Shown here one piece after another: positions 25,264 to 35,117 of a stretch of DNA of 64,000 bases. Position 1 is the first letter of the stretch. The number at the start of each line of letters is the position of its first letter. Source of the DNA: an uncultured SAR86 cluster bacterium. Lineage in GTDB: Bacteria > Pseudomonadota > Gammaproteobacteria > Magnimaribacterales > D2472. The stretch lies in the NCBI GenBank assembly GCA_902518715.1, contig CABYHU010000001.1:124001-188000 (forward strand). Direction: 5' to 3'. The translations under genes were made by a program, and so were the position numbers. Under the pieces are notes generated by a model. The model ran no database searches, had not been told where the DNA came from, and saw only the letters and a program-made list of their open reading frames with translations.

Positions 25264-26030
25264 ATGAAACAATTATGAAGACTTTAGGCGTAACCCTTGG
25301 TGTTTGCTTACTATGCTCTCTATTTGTTTCTTTTACCGCCGTATCTCTCAGAGACCAACAGAATACAAATAAACTTAATGATAAAAGAGTTAAGATTCTT
25401 GAAGCTGCAAATATTTACGATGAATCAATGTCAGTTGAAGATCAATTTAAAAACCTTGAGATTCGTTTCTTAGATTTTGACACCGGAGAAACATATAGGG
25501 AGTATAAAGATTTTGATATAGATAAATATGATCAACTACAATCATTGAGATTCTCAGATCAGTCTAAACCTGTTCCAGCTGATAAAGATATTGCAATTAT
25601 TAAAAATAGAGAAAATATTGGAAAAATTTATTTTTCAACTAAAGATAATCAAATAGATAAATTAATTCTTCCAATCCGCGGCTATGGTTTATGGGGAACT
25701 CTTTATGGTTATATTGCTATAGAAAATGATTTTAATACTGTTGTAGGTATTGAATTTTATGAGCATAAGGAAACACCAGGTCTTGGTGGAGAGGTTGATA
25801 ATCCTAATTGGAAGAATATTTGGGTTGGAAAAGAGATTTATCAATCTGGAGATGTAAAACTACAAGTAATAAAAGGTGCTGTTGATCAGAACATGAATGA
25901 TGCTAAATATATGGTTGACGGTCTTTCTGGAGCAACTCTGACGAGTAGGGGTGTTTCTAATATGATTGAATACTGGTTTAGTGACTCAGGTTATTTAAAA
26001 CTTTTAGAAAATTTTGATTATGAGTCTTAA
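25260..26030 (+). CDS. nqrC: Na+-NQR subunit C, covalent FMN carrier
   Basis: One N-terminal membrane helix (about 7-28) anchors a periplasmic flavin domain. The motif [10 protein letters not shown] puts the covalent FMN on T226 (T225 in Vibrio cholerae). The [14 protein letters not shown] and [14 protein letters not shown] blocks are typical. Length 256 residues, as expected. It overlaps nqrB by 4 bases and nqrD by 11. Confidence 0.97.
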   Translation: MNETIMKTLGVTLGVCLLCSLFVSFTAVSLRDQQNTNKLNDKRVKILEAANIYDESMSVEDQFKNLEIRFLDFDTGETYREYKDFDIDKYDQLQSLRFSDQSKPVPADKDIAIIKNRENIGKIYFSTKDNQIDKLILPIRGYGLWGTLYGYIAIENDFNTVVGIEFYEHKETPGLGGEVDNPNWKNIWVGKEIYQSGDVKLQVIKGAVDQNMNDAKYMVDGLSGATLTSRGVSNMIEYWFSDSGYLKLLENFDYES

Positions 26031-26691
26031 GCAATATAAAGAAGTTCTAGTAAATCCTCTAATAAAGGAGAATCCAATAACGCTCCAAATTTTAGGAATT
26101 TGCTCAGCTTTAGCTGTAACAAGTAATTTAAATGTCACATTGATAATGTGTATTGCTCTAACATCTGTTGTTTCACTCTCAAATCTATTTATTTCAATCA
26201 TTAGAAACTACATACCTTCATCTGTCCGTATTATTGTTCAAATGACTATCATTGCTACACTGGTTATTTTGGTTGACGAACTTCTTAAGGCCTATGATTA
26301 TGAAACAAGCAAAAAACTATCAGTATTTGTTGGTCTGATCATTACCAATTGTATTGTAATGGGAAGAGCTGAAGCTTTTGCAATGAAAGAAAAACCTTTT
26401 GTAAGTTTCTTAGATGGCCTTGGTAATGGCATTGGCTATAGTTTAATACTTATTGGTGTTGCATTCATTCGTGAGCTTTTCGGTGCAGGAACTTTGTTTG
26501 GTATTCCAGTTTTTGGTGATTGGTACCCAACTAATAATCTCCTTCTGTTGCCACCAAGTTCATTTATTATTATTGGTTTATTTATTTGGTTAATTAGGGG
26601 CTATAACAATGATCAGATTGAAGAGGATGAGTTTGATTTATCAAAACATTCCGTTGCACCAAATTTAAATAAAAGAGAGTTAAATGTTTGA
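26020..26691 (+). CDS. nqrD: Na+-NQR subunit D
   Basis: Integral membrane subunit with six helices, paralogous to NqrE. The Met at 26020 ([14 protein letters not shown]) is preferred over the in-frame TTG at 26014 because it matches the usual NqrD N-terminus. The family block [14 protein letters not shown] is present near residue 110; its Cys belongs to the intramembrane iron centre shared with NqrE. Length 223 residues. It overlaps nqrC by 11 bases and nqrE by 8. Confidence 0.96.
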   Translation: MSLKQYKEVLVNPLIKENPITLQILGICSALAVTSNLNVTLIMCIALTSVVSLSNLFISIIRNYIPSSVRIIVQMTIIATLVILVDELLKAYDYETSKKLSVFVGLIITNCIVMGRAEAFAMKEKPFVSFLDGLGNGIGYSLILIGVAFIRELFGAGTLFGIPVFGDWYPTNNLLLLPPSSFIIIGLFIWLIRGYNNDQIEEDEFDLSKHSVAPNLNKRELNV

Positions 26692-27295
26692 ACATTATCT
26701 AAATATATTCATCAATACTGTCTTTATTGAAAATATAGCCTTATCTTTGTTTTTAGGCATGTGTACTTTTTTAGCTATATCTAAAAAGATTGATGCAGCA
26801 TTTGGTTTAGGAATAGCCGTTATAGTAGTTTGCGCTATCACAGTACCTTTAAATAACTTAATTTATAACTATGTATTAAGAGAGGGTGCTCTTACTTGGG
26901 CCGGCCTTCCAAATACAAACTTAGAGTTTGTAGAACTAATTAGTTACATTGGCGTGATTGCTGCTGCAGTTCAAATTTTAGAAATGTTTTTAGATAAATA
27001 TATACCAGCTTTATATAATGCCCTTGGGGTATTCTTACCTTTAATCACTGTTAATTGTGCAATATTAGGTGCTTCTTTATTTATGGTAGAAAAAGACTTA
27101 ATGTTCACTGAAAGTATTGCTTATGGTCTTGGTGCTGGTGTTGGTTGGGCTATGGCAATTGTAATACTTGCAGGGATCAGAGAAAAATTAAAGTACTCAG
27201 ATATTCCTGAAGGTCTAAAAGGTCTTGGTATGACTTTTATTATTGTTGGGTTAATGAGCTTTGGTTTTATGTCATTTGGTGGAATATCTTTATAG
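26684..27295 (+). CDS. nqrE: Na+-NQR subunit E
   Basis: Integral membrane subunit that pairs with NqrD around the intramembrane iron centre. The 203-residue sequence has NqrE landmarks: [17 protein letters not shown] near residue 15 with the first conserved Cys, and [15 protein letters not shown] near residue 115 with the second. Length is standard. It overlaps nqrD by 8 bases and is followed by AGGAGAT, the ribosome site of nqrF. Confidence 0.97.
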   Translation: MFEHYLNIFINTVFIENIALSLFLGMCTFLAISKKIDAAFGLGIAVIVVCAITVPLNNLIYNYVLREGALTWAGLPNTNLEFVELISYIGVIAAAVQILEMFLDKYIPALYNALGVFLPLITVNCAILGASLFMVEKDLMFTESIAYGLGAGVGWAMAIVILAGIREKLKYSDIPEGLKGLGMTFIIVGLMSFGFMSFGGISL

Positions 27296-27305
27296 GAGAT
27301 TTTAA

Positions 27306-28526
27306 ATGGATTTAGTATTAGGAGTTGTTTCATTTACAGGAATAGTTTTACTGCTTGTAGTTGTAATTCTTCTTGCAAGAAGTCAATTAGTTGCTTCAGG
27401 GAATGTTTCAATAACAATCAACGGAGATGAAGAAAATAAACTTGAAGTACAAACAGGATCAAAACTGCTACAAACATTAGCAGATAACAAAATCTTCCTT
27501 TCTTCAGCTTGTGGTGGTGGTGGAACATGTAGTCAATGTAAATGCCAAATTCTTGAAGGTGGAGGATCAATCCTTCCAACTGAAGAAAGTCATTTTAATG
27601 CAAAAGAAAAGAATGAAGGTTGGAGATTGTCATGTCAGGTTGCAGTTAAAAATGATTTAAAAATAACAGTTCCAGATGATGTTTTTGGAGTTAAAGAGTG
27701 GGAATGTGAGGTAGTTTCTAATGACAATGTTGCAACCTTTATTAAGGAATTAATTTTAAAATTACCAGAGGGTGAAAATGTGGACTTTAGGGCTGGTGGA
27801 TATGTCCAACTGGAAGCTCCTGAATATAAAATAGATTACAAGGATTTTGATATTGAAGATGAATATCATGAAGATTGGGATAGATTTAAGATTTGGGATA
27901 ATAAAGCTGTAAATAACGAACCAGTTGTAAGAGCCTACTCGATGGCAAATTATCCTGAAGAGAAAGGAGTCCTTAAATTTAATATTAGAATAGCTTCACC
28001 ACCTCCTGGTAGTGATTTTCCTCCGGGTTTAATGTCTTCCTGGGTTTTTAACTTGAAACCCGGAGATAAAGTTAAGGTATTTGGCCCATTTGGTGAGTTC
28101 TTTGCAAAAGAAACTCCTAACGAAATGGTATTTGTCGGTGGTGGTGCCGGTATGGCTCCAATGAGAGCACATATTTTTGATCAACTTCTTCGAATTAACA
28201 CCGATAGAAAAATAACATTTTGGTATGGAGCAAGAAGTTTAAAAGAGATGTTCTATGTTGATGAGTTTGATAAATTAGATAATGAAAATAATAATTTTTC
28301 ATGGCATGTAGCTCTTTCAGATCCTCTACCAGAGGATAATTGGAGTGGTGATACAGGATTTATTCATCAGGTTTTATTTGATAATTATTTAAAAAATCAC
28401 CCAGCACCTGAAGATTGTGAGTACTACTTGTGTGGACCACCAATGATGAATAAAGCTGTTATAGATATGCTTTTAGATCTTGGAGTTGAAAGGGAAAACA
28501 TCGCACTAGATGATTTCGGTGGCTAG
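27306..28526 (+). CDS. nqrF: Na+-NQR subunit F, NADH and FAD-binding ferredoxin-type subunit
   Basis: Electron entry subunit that oxidises NADH. It has one N-terminal membrane helix (3-25), a 2Fe-2S domain with ligands C69, C75, C78 and C110, an FAD-binding block [11 protein letters not shown] and an NADH-binding [12 protein letters not shown]. The end [16 protein letters not shown] is characteristic. At 406 residues it is complete. A strong AGGAGAT sits 7 bases before the ATG. Its stop lies within a few bases of the presumed apbE start in another frame. Confidence 0.97.
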   Translation: MDLVLGVVSFTGIVLLLVVVILLARSQLVASGNVSITINGDEENKLEVQTGSKLLQTLADNKIFLSSACGGGGTCSQCKCQILEGGGSILPTEESHFNAKEKNEGWRLSCQVAVKNDLKITVPDDVFGVKEWECEVVSNDNVATFIKELILKLPEGENVDFRAGGYVQLEAPEYKIDYKDFDIEDEYHEDWDRFKIWDNKAVNNEPVVRAYSMANYPEEKGVLKFNIRIASPPPGSDFPPGLMSSWVFNLKPGDKVKVFGPFGEFFAKETPNEMVFVGGGAGMAPMRAHIFDQLLRINTDRKITFWYGARSLKEMFYVDEFDKLDNENNNFSWHVALSDPLPEDNWSGDTGFIHQVLFDNYLKNHPAPEDCEYYLCGPPMMNKAVIDMLLDLGVERENIALDDFGG

Positions 28527-28528
28527 TT

Positions 28529-29530
28529 ATTATTACAAGACCAAATATTTCTAAGTTTATAGCCCTTGTTGTTGGTTTAGTCTGCATCGTTTTTGCTTAC
28601 GACTACAATCAAAAGAATAATTATATCTATCAGGGAGAGATCTATGGCACTTATTGGAAAATATCCTCTAAAGAATTTATAAATCAGCAATATATCGATG
28701 AAATAGAAGATATTCTCAATGATATTGATTTAATTGCATCAAACTATAAGCAAGATTCTGAAGTTAATAAGTTAAATTTTTACGATATCGACAATGAGTT
28801 TTTTCTTTCAGATGAATTGTATGAAATTATTAAGATTGCATTGGATGTATCAGATAAAACTAATGGTGTATACGACATAACAGTAGGTTCTCTTGTAAAT
28901 AACCTTGGATTTGGTCCTAATTTATTTCTTGATAATCAGTATGTATTTGAACCCTATTCCTTAAAGTTTTTTATTAATGATAAAAATAAAAGTATTTCTA
29001 AATACAAAGATGTTGTTTTTGATCTATCATCAGTAGCTAAGGGTTATGCTGTAGATGCAATTTCTGATTACCTCTTAGCAAATAATTTTAATAATTATTT
29101 AATTGATATTGGTGGTGAGATTGCAGCTAATGGATCATCTAAAAATGGTGTTTGGACTATTGGTATTCAAGACCCTCAATCTTTGCAGCAAAATGTTTCA
29201 TTTACGGTGGCTAACTCTGGTAAATTCATCGGTGTTGCAACTTCTGGTGATTATTTAAATTTCAAGTATCTTGATGGTGAGCTTGTATCTCATTCTATAG
29301 ATCCAAGAATCACTAAATCTAAAGATAATAATGTACTTTCCGTAACTGTTTTAGATGAATCGTCAGTTAGTAGAGCTGATGCATTTGCAACAGCATTTAA
29401 CATTATGTCTCTTGATGAGTCTGTAGAGTTATCAGAATCATTAGGTATAAAAGTTAAGATTATTTATATTAGTGATGGCTTAATTAAGTATTTTGAATCA
29501 AAATCATGGCAAAATATGAATTATGAGTGA
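28529..29530 (+). CDS. apbE: FAD:protein FMN transferase ApbE, non-canonical start
   Basis: Periplasmic enzyme that transfers FMN from FAD to Thr of NqrB and NqrC. Motifs are GEIYGTYWKI, VFDLSSVAKGYAVDAI, YLIDIGGEIAANG, the SHSIDP block and SRADAFATAF. The conserved N-terminus, a membrane anchor (SKFIALVVGLVCIVFAY) and the YGTYW block lie upstream of the first in-frame TTG at 28817, which would remove about 96 residues of real ApbE sequence. From the upstream in-frame stop at 28511 to 28817 there is no ATG, GTG or TTG. The likeliest start is ATT at 28529 or 28532, just past the nqrF stop, with GGTGG at 28518-28522 as a weak ribosome site. An assembly or sequencing error is the alternative. 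It overlaps nqrM by 8 bases. Confidence 0.85.
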   Translation: MITRPNISKFIALVVGLVCIVFAYDYNQKNNYIYQGEIYGTYWKISSKEFINQQYIDEIEDILNDIDLIASNYKQDSEVNKLNFYDIDNEFFLSDELYEIIKIALDVSDKTNGVYDITVGSLVNNLGFGPNLFLDNQYVFEPYSLKFFINDKNKSISKYKDVVFDLSSVAKGYAVDAISDYLLANNFNNYLIDIGGEIAANGSSKNGVWTIGIQDPQSLQQNVSFTVANSGKFIGVATSGDYLNFKYLDGELVSHSIDPRITKSKDNNVLSVTVLDESSVSRADAFATAFNIMSLDESVELSESLGIKVKIIYISDGLIKYFESKSWQNMNYE

Positions 29531-29705
29531 GATATTAATCGCATCTTTAGTTTTTGCGCTTGCAATTTGTGGCCTTGCTGCTGGTTTTATTCTTAATAAT
29601 AAACCTTTGCAAGGTTCATGCGGTGGCCTCTCAACCTTTGAGGAAGGTGCACCATGCGAGTTTTGTGGAAAAGAGCAGGGTGATTGTATTAAAACTGATT
29701 CATAG
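29523..29705 (+). CDS. nqrM: NqrM, Na+-NQR maturation protein
   Basis: Small membrane protein (60 residues) needed for Na+-NQR assembly, thought to deliver iron to the NqrD/NqrE centre. One membrane helix (about 5-25) is followed by four cysteines in SCGG, APCEFCG and GDC, the NqrM (formerly DUF539) pattern. Placement after apbE is the classical order. Its last 17 bases overlap the 3' end of the convergent aceA gene. Confidence 0.94.
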   Translation: MSEILIASLVFALAICGLAAGFILNNKPLQGSCGGLSTFEEGAPCEFCGKEQGDCIKTDS

Positions 29706-31272
29706 TATTATCTTTACCGGCAGCTTTTAGAGCAGCCTCACCAGCAAAATATTCTTTATGATCATCGCCCATATCTGATCCAGCCATATTTTGATGCTTG
29801 ACGCAGGCAATACCTTGTCTGATCTCTTGCCTTTGAACATTTTTAACATAACCTAACATTCCGTCATCACCAAAATATGCTTTAGCTAGATTATCTGTAG
29901 AAAGGGCAGCAGTATGATATGTAGGAAGCGTTATTAGATGATGAAAGATACCTGCTTCTTTTGCAGCATCAGCCTGAAATGTTCTTATTTTTTCATCGGC
30001 TTCAATTGCTAGTTCTGTAGAATCATATTTTTCAGCCATCAAATCATCTTTTTCATATTGAGTTACGTCCTTACCTTCTTGTTCCCATGCTTCAAAGACT
30101 TGTTGTCTAAAATTAAGAGTCCAATTGAATGACGGACTGTTGTTATAAACAAGCTTTGCATTAGGTACAACTTTCTTAATTTCATTCATCATCTCTGCAA
30201 TTTGTCCTATATGTGGTTTTTCTGTTTCAATCCAAATTAAATCAGCACCGCTTTGCAGGCTTGTAATCGAATCCAAAATACACCTAGCTTCACCTGTACC
30301 TTCTTTAAATTTATAAAGATTCGAAGGCAATCTTTTTGGTCTAACAATTTTTCCATGATGATTAATCATCACATCTCCATGTTTAATATCTGTTTCATTA
30401 ACTTCCTCTGTATCCAAGAAAGAGTTATATTGGTCACCCAAATCACCAACTTCTTTTGTTATTGCAATTTTTGCGGTTAATCCAGCTCCAAGAGAGTCTG
30501 TTCTAGCTACTATAACTCCATCATCAACACCAAGCTCAAGAAATGCATATCTAACAGCATTAATTTTTGCTAAAAATTCAGCATGAGGAACAGTTACTTT
30601 CCCATCTTGATGACCACATTGCTTTTCATCTGATACCTGATTTTCTATTTGAATCGCACATGCGCCAGCTTCTATCATTTGTTTTGCCATTAAGTATGTA
30701 GCTTCTTCATTACCAAATCCTGCATCTATATCTGCAATGATAGGAACAACATGAGTTTGATAATTATCTATTTTGTTGATAATTTCTTTTCTATCATTTT
30801 CATCACTTGCTTCATCTAACTCTCTAAAGAGCCCACCAAGCTCTCTTGCATCAGCCTGTCTCAAGAATGTATAGAGCTCGTTTATCAAACTAGCAACAGA
30901 AGTTTTCTCATGCATCGATTGATCCGGTAGAGGTCCAAATTGTGATCTAAGAGCCGCTATCATCCAACCTGAAAGATAAAGATATTTCTTATCGTTAGTA
31001 TCAAAATGTTTTTTGATTGATATTAGTTTTTGTTGCCCTATAAAGCCATGCCAACAACCAAGAGACTGAGTATATTTTGAAGAATCACTATCATAATCAT
31101 CCATATCTTTTCTCATGATCGCAGCATTATATTTAGCTATTTCAATTCCAGACTTAAATCTGTTTTGAAGTTGCATCCTTGCTACATATTCAGGATTAAT
31201 AGATTCCCATGAAGAATTTTTAAAATTTTCAGAATTCTTAATCTCTTTAATAAGATCGCTATATTTTTTCAT
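29689..31272 (-). CDS. aceA: Isocitrate lyase
   Basis: Splits isocitrate into glyoxylate and succinate, the first step of the glyoxylate shunt. The 527-residue length matches the longer Pseudomonas/Acinetobacter-type enzyme rather than the 434-residue E. coli form. The active-site loop EKQCGHQDGKVTVPHAEF holds the catalytic Cys. VVPIIADIDAGFGNEEATY and LIWIETEKPHIGQ are substrate- and Mg-binding blocks. GAGG lies 8 bases before the ATG. It is downstream of mnmA-purB on the same strand after a 55-base gap that contains TACTAT/TATTAT-type -10 candidates, so it may have its own promoter. The 3' end overlaps nqrM by 17 bases. Confidence 0.96.
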   Translation of the reverse strand: MKKYSDLIKEIKNSENFKNSSWESINPEYVARMQLQNRFKSGIEIAKYNAAIMRKDMDDYDSDSSKYTQSLGCWHGFIGQQKLISIKKHFDTNDKKYLYLSGWMIAALRSQFGPLPDQSMHEKTSVASLINELYTFLRQADARELGGLFRELDEASDENDRKEIINKIDNYQTHVVPIIADIDAGFGNEEATYLMAKQMIEAGACAIQIENQVSDEKQCGHQDGKVTVPHAEFLAKINAVRYAFLELGVDDGVIVARTDSLGAGLTAKIAITKEVGDLGDQYNSFLDTEEVNETDIKHGDVMINHHGKIVRPKRLPSNLYKFKEGTGEARCILDSITSLQSGADLIWIETEKPHIGQIAEMMNEIKKVVPNAKLVYNNSPSFNWTLNFRQQVFEAWEQEGKDVTQYEKDDLMAEKYDSTELAIEADEKIRTFQADAAKEAGIFHHLITLPTYHTAALSTDNLAKAYFGDDGMLGYVKNVQRQEIRQGIACVKHQNMAGSDMGDDHKEYFAGEAALKAAGKDNTMNQF

Positions 31273-31327
31273 ATTGATACCTCAAAAGGTTTTCCATAAT
31301 AGTATTTTATGCTCTAAATATAAACAT

Positions 31328-32674
31328 TTATTTAAGTTTTGGAGCAACTCCAATGTAGTTTCTCGGATTTAAACTTTTTAAATAGTCTTTATTCTTTTGT
31401 GTAACATCCAAATTTTCAATAAATTCAAGATATTGCTCCTTATTAAGATTTTTACCTCTTGTTAAATCTTTAAGTTTTTCATATGCATTCTCTATATTTT
31501 CTAGGCGCATTATTGTTTGCACAGCTTCACTTAAAACAATCCAGTTATTATCTAGCTCTTCATTTATTTTATTTTTATTTGGAGTTATTTTTTGTAATCC
31601 TTTTAAAGTTGACTTATAAGAAATTACAGAATATCCAAAAGCAACGCCTATATTTCTCAATGTAGTTGAATCACTTAAATCTCTTTGCAATCTAGATATT
31701 GGAAGTTTTTCAGCAAAAAAATTAAGCATAGAGTTTGCAAGGCCTATATTTCCCTCAGAGTTTTCAAAATCTATTGGATTGACTTTGTGTGGCATTGTTG
31801 ATGATCCAACCTCATCTTTTATTGTTTTTAAGCTAAAAATGTCATTAGCAATATACATCCACATATCATTATTTAGATCATTTACAATATTATTAACCCT
31901 GATAAGCGCATGACATGTTTCAGATATCCAATCATGTGGTTCAATTTGTGTTGTAACAATATTATGTTCAACTTTAAATTTCCTAATAAATTTTGTTGCT
32001 ATCCTAACTGGATCTTTATTTTTATTAGCTAAAAGAATTGTATGATAGTTTCCTGTAGCTCCTCCCCATTTCGCCATAGGCTTAATACTTTTTAACTGAT
32101 CTGTCTGTCTTTCTAGTCTTTTATGAAATACAAGTATTTCTTTACCAAGTGTAGAAGGAGACGCAGGTTGACCATGAGTTCGTGCTAAAAATGATATTTT
32201 CTTATATTTAGTTGCTAAAGATTTTAACTGTTTGTTAAGAATATTAATTGAAATGATAGTTTCATTTTTTATTTCTCTTATCATTAGCGCATAAGCAAGA
32301 GAATTAACATCCTCTGAAGTTAAACCTAAATGAACATAAGGAATAAATTTTTTTAGGTTATTTTTCTTAAAATGATCATTAATAAAATATTCAACAGCTT
32401 TAACATCATGATTCGTTTTATTTTCAATAGATTTTATTTTTCTTGCATATGAATGATCAAAATTATTTTTAAATTTATTTATCTTATTGATATCAACCTT
32501 TGATATTTTGATAGTTTTATAAAAACTTTCATTCAAAACAAATAGCAACCATTCAATTTCAATAATAAATCTTTTCTGGATAAGTGCTTTTTCACTAAAA
32601 AGCTCAGTAATTTCAGATACTTTATTGGAATATCTTCCGTCTAAAGGGGATAAATTATTAATGGAGTTATTCAT
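31328..32674 (-). CDS. purB: Adenylosuccinate lyase
   Basis: Catalyses two fumarate-releasing steps, SAICAR to AICAR and adenylosuccinate to AMP. The 448-residue protein opens with LSPLDGRYSNKV and carries the fumarase-superfamily signature GSSTMPHKVNPIDFENSEGN, plus the HTRGQ-like block ARTHGQPASPSTLGKE. Length and order match the E. coli-type PurB. It begins 8 bases after mnmA; hflD, which separates the two in E. coli and Pseudomonas, is missing here. Confidence 0.97.
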   Translation of the reverse strand: MNNSINNLSPLDGRYSNKVSEITELFSEKALIQKRFIIEIEWLLFVLNESFYKTIKISKVDINKINKFKNNFDHSYARKIKSIENKTNHDVKAVEYFINDHFKKNNLKKFIPYVHLGLTSEDVNSLAYALMIREIKNETIISINILNKQLKSLATKYKKISFLARTHGQPASPSTLGKEILVFHKRLERQTDQLKSIKPMAKWGGATGNYHTILLANKNKDPVRIATKFIRKFKVEHNIVTTQIEPHDWISETCHALIRVNNIVNDLNNDMWMYIANDIFSLKTIKDEVGSSTMPHKVNPIDFENSEGNIGLANSMLNFFAEKLPISRLQRDLSDSTTLRNIGVAFGYSVISYKSTLKGLQKITPNKNKINEELDNNWIVLSEAVQTIMRLENIENAYEKLKDLTRGKNLNKEQYLEFIENLDVTQKNKDYLKSLNPRNYIGVAPKLK

Positions 32675-32682
32675 ATTTAGAA

Positions 32683-33768
32683 TTATAAATCATTATTTCT
32701 TGCTTCAATAACACCACCACCCAAACATAAATTATCTTTATAAAAGACAGCTGATTGACCAGGTGCTACACCTCGGATTTCTTCATCAAAGGTAACTCTA
32801 AATCCTTCATTAAATTCAAGATTGCATTTTACTGGCTTATGGCGATGCCTAATCTGAACTAAGCAATCTAAATTTTTAAACTTTTTTAATTTATTAATCC
32901 AATGAATATTATCTAATGTGATATTTTCAGTATAGAGAAGTTGGTTATCTACACCCTGGCATACATATATTTCATTTTTACTTATATTCTTTCCATAAAC
33001 ATACCAAGGCAGTTCATCTTTATCTTTGATCCCGCCGATACCTAACCCTTGTCTTTGTCCAATTGTATATAGAATAGATCCTTTATGCTCACCGATAATC
33101 TCATTATCAGTATTTAAGATATTACCTTTCTTAAATTTAATAAATCTATTCAAGAAATCTCTTAAATTCTTTTCGCCTACGAAACATATTCCTACAGAAT
33201 CTTTTTTTGAATGAATATTCAAGTTTAGTTCTTTAGCGATATCCCTTACTTCAGATTTATAGATATCAGAAAGAGGGAATATAGATTTACTAAATTCTTT
33301 TGAACTAACTTCATGCAAAAAATATGTTTGATCTTTATCAATATCTTTAGACCTATATAGCTTTGCTTCTCCATCATCATTTTCAACTTTTGCATAATGA
33401 CCAGTAGCTATGAAGTCAGCACCTATCTTTAAAGCATAATCATAAAAAGATTTAAACTTTATTTCTCTGTTGCATAGAATATCTGGATTAGGAGTTCGTC
33501 CTTTTTCATGCTCTGAAAGAAATTGCTTAAAAACTCTATTCCAGTAATCATCCGAAAAGTTAGCTTTGTGAAGGGGAATATCAAGCATATCGCAAACTTC
33601 TGAGGCATCCTTGAAATCAACTTCAGATGTGCAAACTTCTCCTGGTTCAGATTGCCAATTTTTCATAAATAATCCAATTACATTAAATCCCTGTTTTTTT
33701 AATAGATATGCCGAAACAGATGAATCTACTCCACCAGACATACCTACAACTACTGTTTTATTGGACAT
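32683..33768 (-). CDS. mnmA: tRNA 2-thiouridylase MnmA
   Basis: Thiolates U34 of Glu, Gln and Lys tRNAs. The start is placed at 33768 (MSNKTVVVGMSGGVDSS), since the longer in-frame extension is a Lys/Ile-rich stretch with no family match. The PP-loop SGGVDSS is residues 11-17; the catalytic cysteines are C99 (DILCNREIKF) and C195 (SVGICFVGEKN), matching C102 and C199 of E. coli. GIGGIKDKDELPWYV is the tRNA-binding hinge region. It is the first gene of the minus-strand mnmA-purB(-aceA) group and divergent from icd. Confidence 0.96.
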   Translation of the reverse strand: MSNKTVVVGMSGGVDSSVSAYLLKKQGFNVIGLFMKNWQSEPGEVCTSEVDFKDASEVCDMLDIPLHKANFSDDYWNRVFKQFLSEHEKGRTPNPDILCNREIKFKSFYDYALKIGADFIATGHYAKVENDDGEAKLYRSKDIDKDQTYFLHEVSSKEFSKSIFPLSDIYKSEVRDIAKELNLNIHSKKDSVGICFVGEKNLRDFLNRFIKFKKGNILNTDNEIIGEHKGSILYTIGQRQGLGIGGIKDKDELPWYVYGKNISKNEIYVCQGVDNQLLYTENITLDNIHWINKLKKFKNLDCLVQIRHRHKPVKCNLEFNEGFRVTFDEEIRGVAPGQSAVFYKDNLCLGGGVIEARNNDL

Positions 33769-33810
33769 ATTTATTTTTTTATTATCTATTAAAATAATTT
33801 TTATAAGGAG

Positions 33811-33848
33811 TATAATTTGCAACACAAAATTTGTTAAATATTAAAGGA
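33811..33848 (+). promoter_or_regulatory. Candidate icd -10 box and ribosome site
   Basis: TATAAT at 33811-33816 lies in the mnmA-icd gap in the right orientation for icd, without a recognisable -35. AAAGGA at 33843-33848 sits 6 bases before the TTG at 33855 and selects that start over the in-frame TTG at 33831. Confidence 0.45.
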
Positions 33849-33854
33849 TATAAA

Positions 33855-35108
33855 TTGAGTTACAAAAATATAAAAATTCCTGAATCAGGTGAAAAAATTA
33901 CATTAAAAGATGGAGTCTTGACAGTTCCTAATAATCCAATAATTCCATTTATAGAGGGGGATGGTATTGGTTCAGATATAACACCGGCTATGATTAATGT
34001 TGTTAATGCTGCCGTTGAAAAAGCTTATGGAGAGGAAAAATCTATATCTTGGATGGAAATATATTGCGGTGAAAAATCTACTAAAGTATATGGTAAAGAT
34101 GAATGGTTACCAGATGAGACCTTAGATGCTCTTCGTGAGTATGTTGTAAGTATTAAAGGACCTTTAACAACGCCTGTTGGTGGAGGCATAAGGTCATTAA
34201 ATGTTTCACTAAGACAAATTCTTGATTTGTATGTATGTTTACGTCCAGTTAGATGGTTTACTGGTGTTCCTAGCCCAGTAAAGATTCCAGGTGATGTTGA
34301 TATGGTAATCTTTAGAGAAAACTCAGAAGATATTTATGCTGGTGTAGAGTTTGCGTCTGACTCAAATGAATCTGCAGAATTAGTGAAAATACTTCAAGAT
34401 AAATTCAATGTCGATCAGATAAGATTTCCACAAAATGTTGGATTGGGTGTAAAACCAATATCAGAAGAGGGAACAAAAAGGCTTGTAAAAAGAGCATTTG
34501 AATATGCTATCGAACAAGATAGATCCTCTGTCACTCTAGTACACAAAGGAAATATTATGAAATTTACTGAAGGCGCATTCAGAGATTGGGGGTATGAGCT
34601 TTGTAGAGAAGAATTCGATGGTGATGATCTCGATGGAGGACCATGGCATTACTTTATTAATCCCAACAACGGAAGAAAAATAATAGTAAAAGATGTTATA
34701 TGCGATGCTTTTTTACAGCAAATACTATTAAGACCAAGAGAATATGATGTTATTGCAACAATGAATTTAAATGGTGATTACCTTTCAGATGCACTAGCGG
34801 CAATGGTAGGTGGTATAGGTATTGCTCCTGGTGCAAATATTGGTGATGAAGCTGCGATGTTTGAAGCTACACATGGAACTGCACCAAAATATGCTGGCCT
34901 AGATAAAGTTAATCCATTATCTTTAATTCTCTCCGCTGAAATGATGCTTAGACATATAAACTGGAATGAAGCCGCAGATCTTTTAATAAACTCAATTGAA
35001 AAAACTATTCAAGATAGATACGTAACTTATGATTTTGAAAGGTTAATGGATAACGCCACACTTGTTTCTTGCTCAGGTTTTGCAAAAGAGATGATCAAAA
35101 GAATGTAA
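33855..35108 (+). CDS. icd: NADP-dependent isocitrate dehydrogenase
   Basis: Oxidatively decarboxylates isocitrate to 2-oxoglutarate. The start is taken as TTG at 33855 because AAAGGA precedes it at good spacing; the in-frame TTG at 33831 would add 8 residues. [30 protein letters not shown] and [11 protein letters not shown] are typical of the E. coli-like homodimeric enzyme. Ser114 in [12 protein letters not shown] corresponds to S113 of E. coli, the residue phosphorylated by AceK to divert flux to isocitrate lyase. aceA is also in this window; aceK is not. clpS follows after 9 bases. Confidence 0.96.
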   Translation: MSYKNIKIPESGEKITLKDGVLTVPNNPIIPFIEGDGIGSDITPAMINVVNAAVEKAYGEEKSISWMEIYCGEKSTKVYGKDEWLPDETLDALREYVVSIKGPLTTPVGGGIRSLNVSLRQILDLYVCLRPVRWFTGVPSPVKIPGDVDMVIFRENSEDIYAGVEFASDSNESAELVKILQDKFNVDQIRFPQNVGLGVKPISEEGTKRLVKRAFEYAIEQDRSSVTLVHKGNIMKFTEGAFRDWGYELCREEFDGDDLDGGPWHYFINPNNGRKIIVKDVICDAFLQQILLRPREYDVIATMNLNGDYLSDALAAMVGGIGIAPGANIGDEAAMFEATHGTAPKYAGLDKVNPLSLILSAEMMLRHINWNEAADLLINSIEKTIQDRYVTYDFERLMDNATLVSCSGFAKEMIKRM

Positions 35109-35117
35109 AAGGATTTA

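Noticed and set aside
26004-26201. Minus-strand frame across the nqrC-nqrD junction
   Set aside because: It covers conserved nqrC and nqrD codons, has no family match and no start signals.
28500-28540. Programmed -1 frameshift fusing nqrF and apbE
   Set aside because: No slippery heptamer is seen in the short frame overlap (28514-28526), nqrF ends at its normal C-terminus, and the two proteins act on opposite sides of the membrane.
28817-29530. apbE beginning at the TTG at 28817
   Set aside because: It would drop about 96 residues including the membrane anchor and the conserved YGTYW block that are plainly encoded just upstream in the same frame.
33769-33825. Longer MnmA start at 33825
   Set aside because: The extra 19 residues are an Ile/Lys-rich run with no family counterpart; MSNKTVVVGMSGG is the normal N-terminus.
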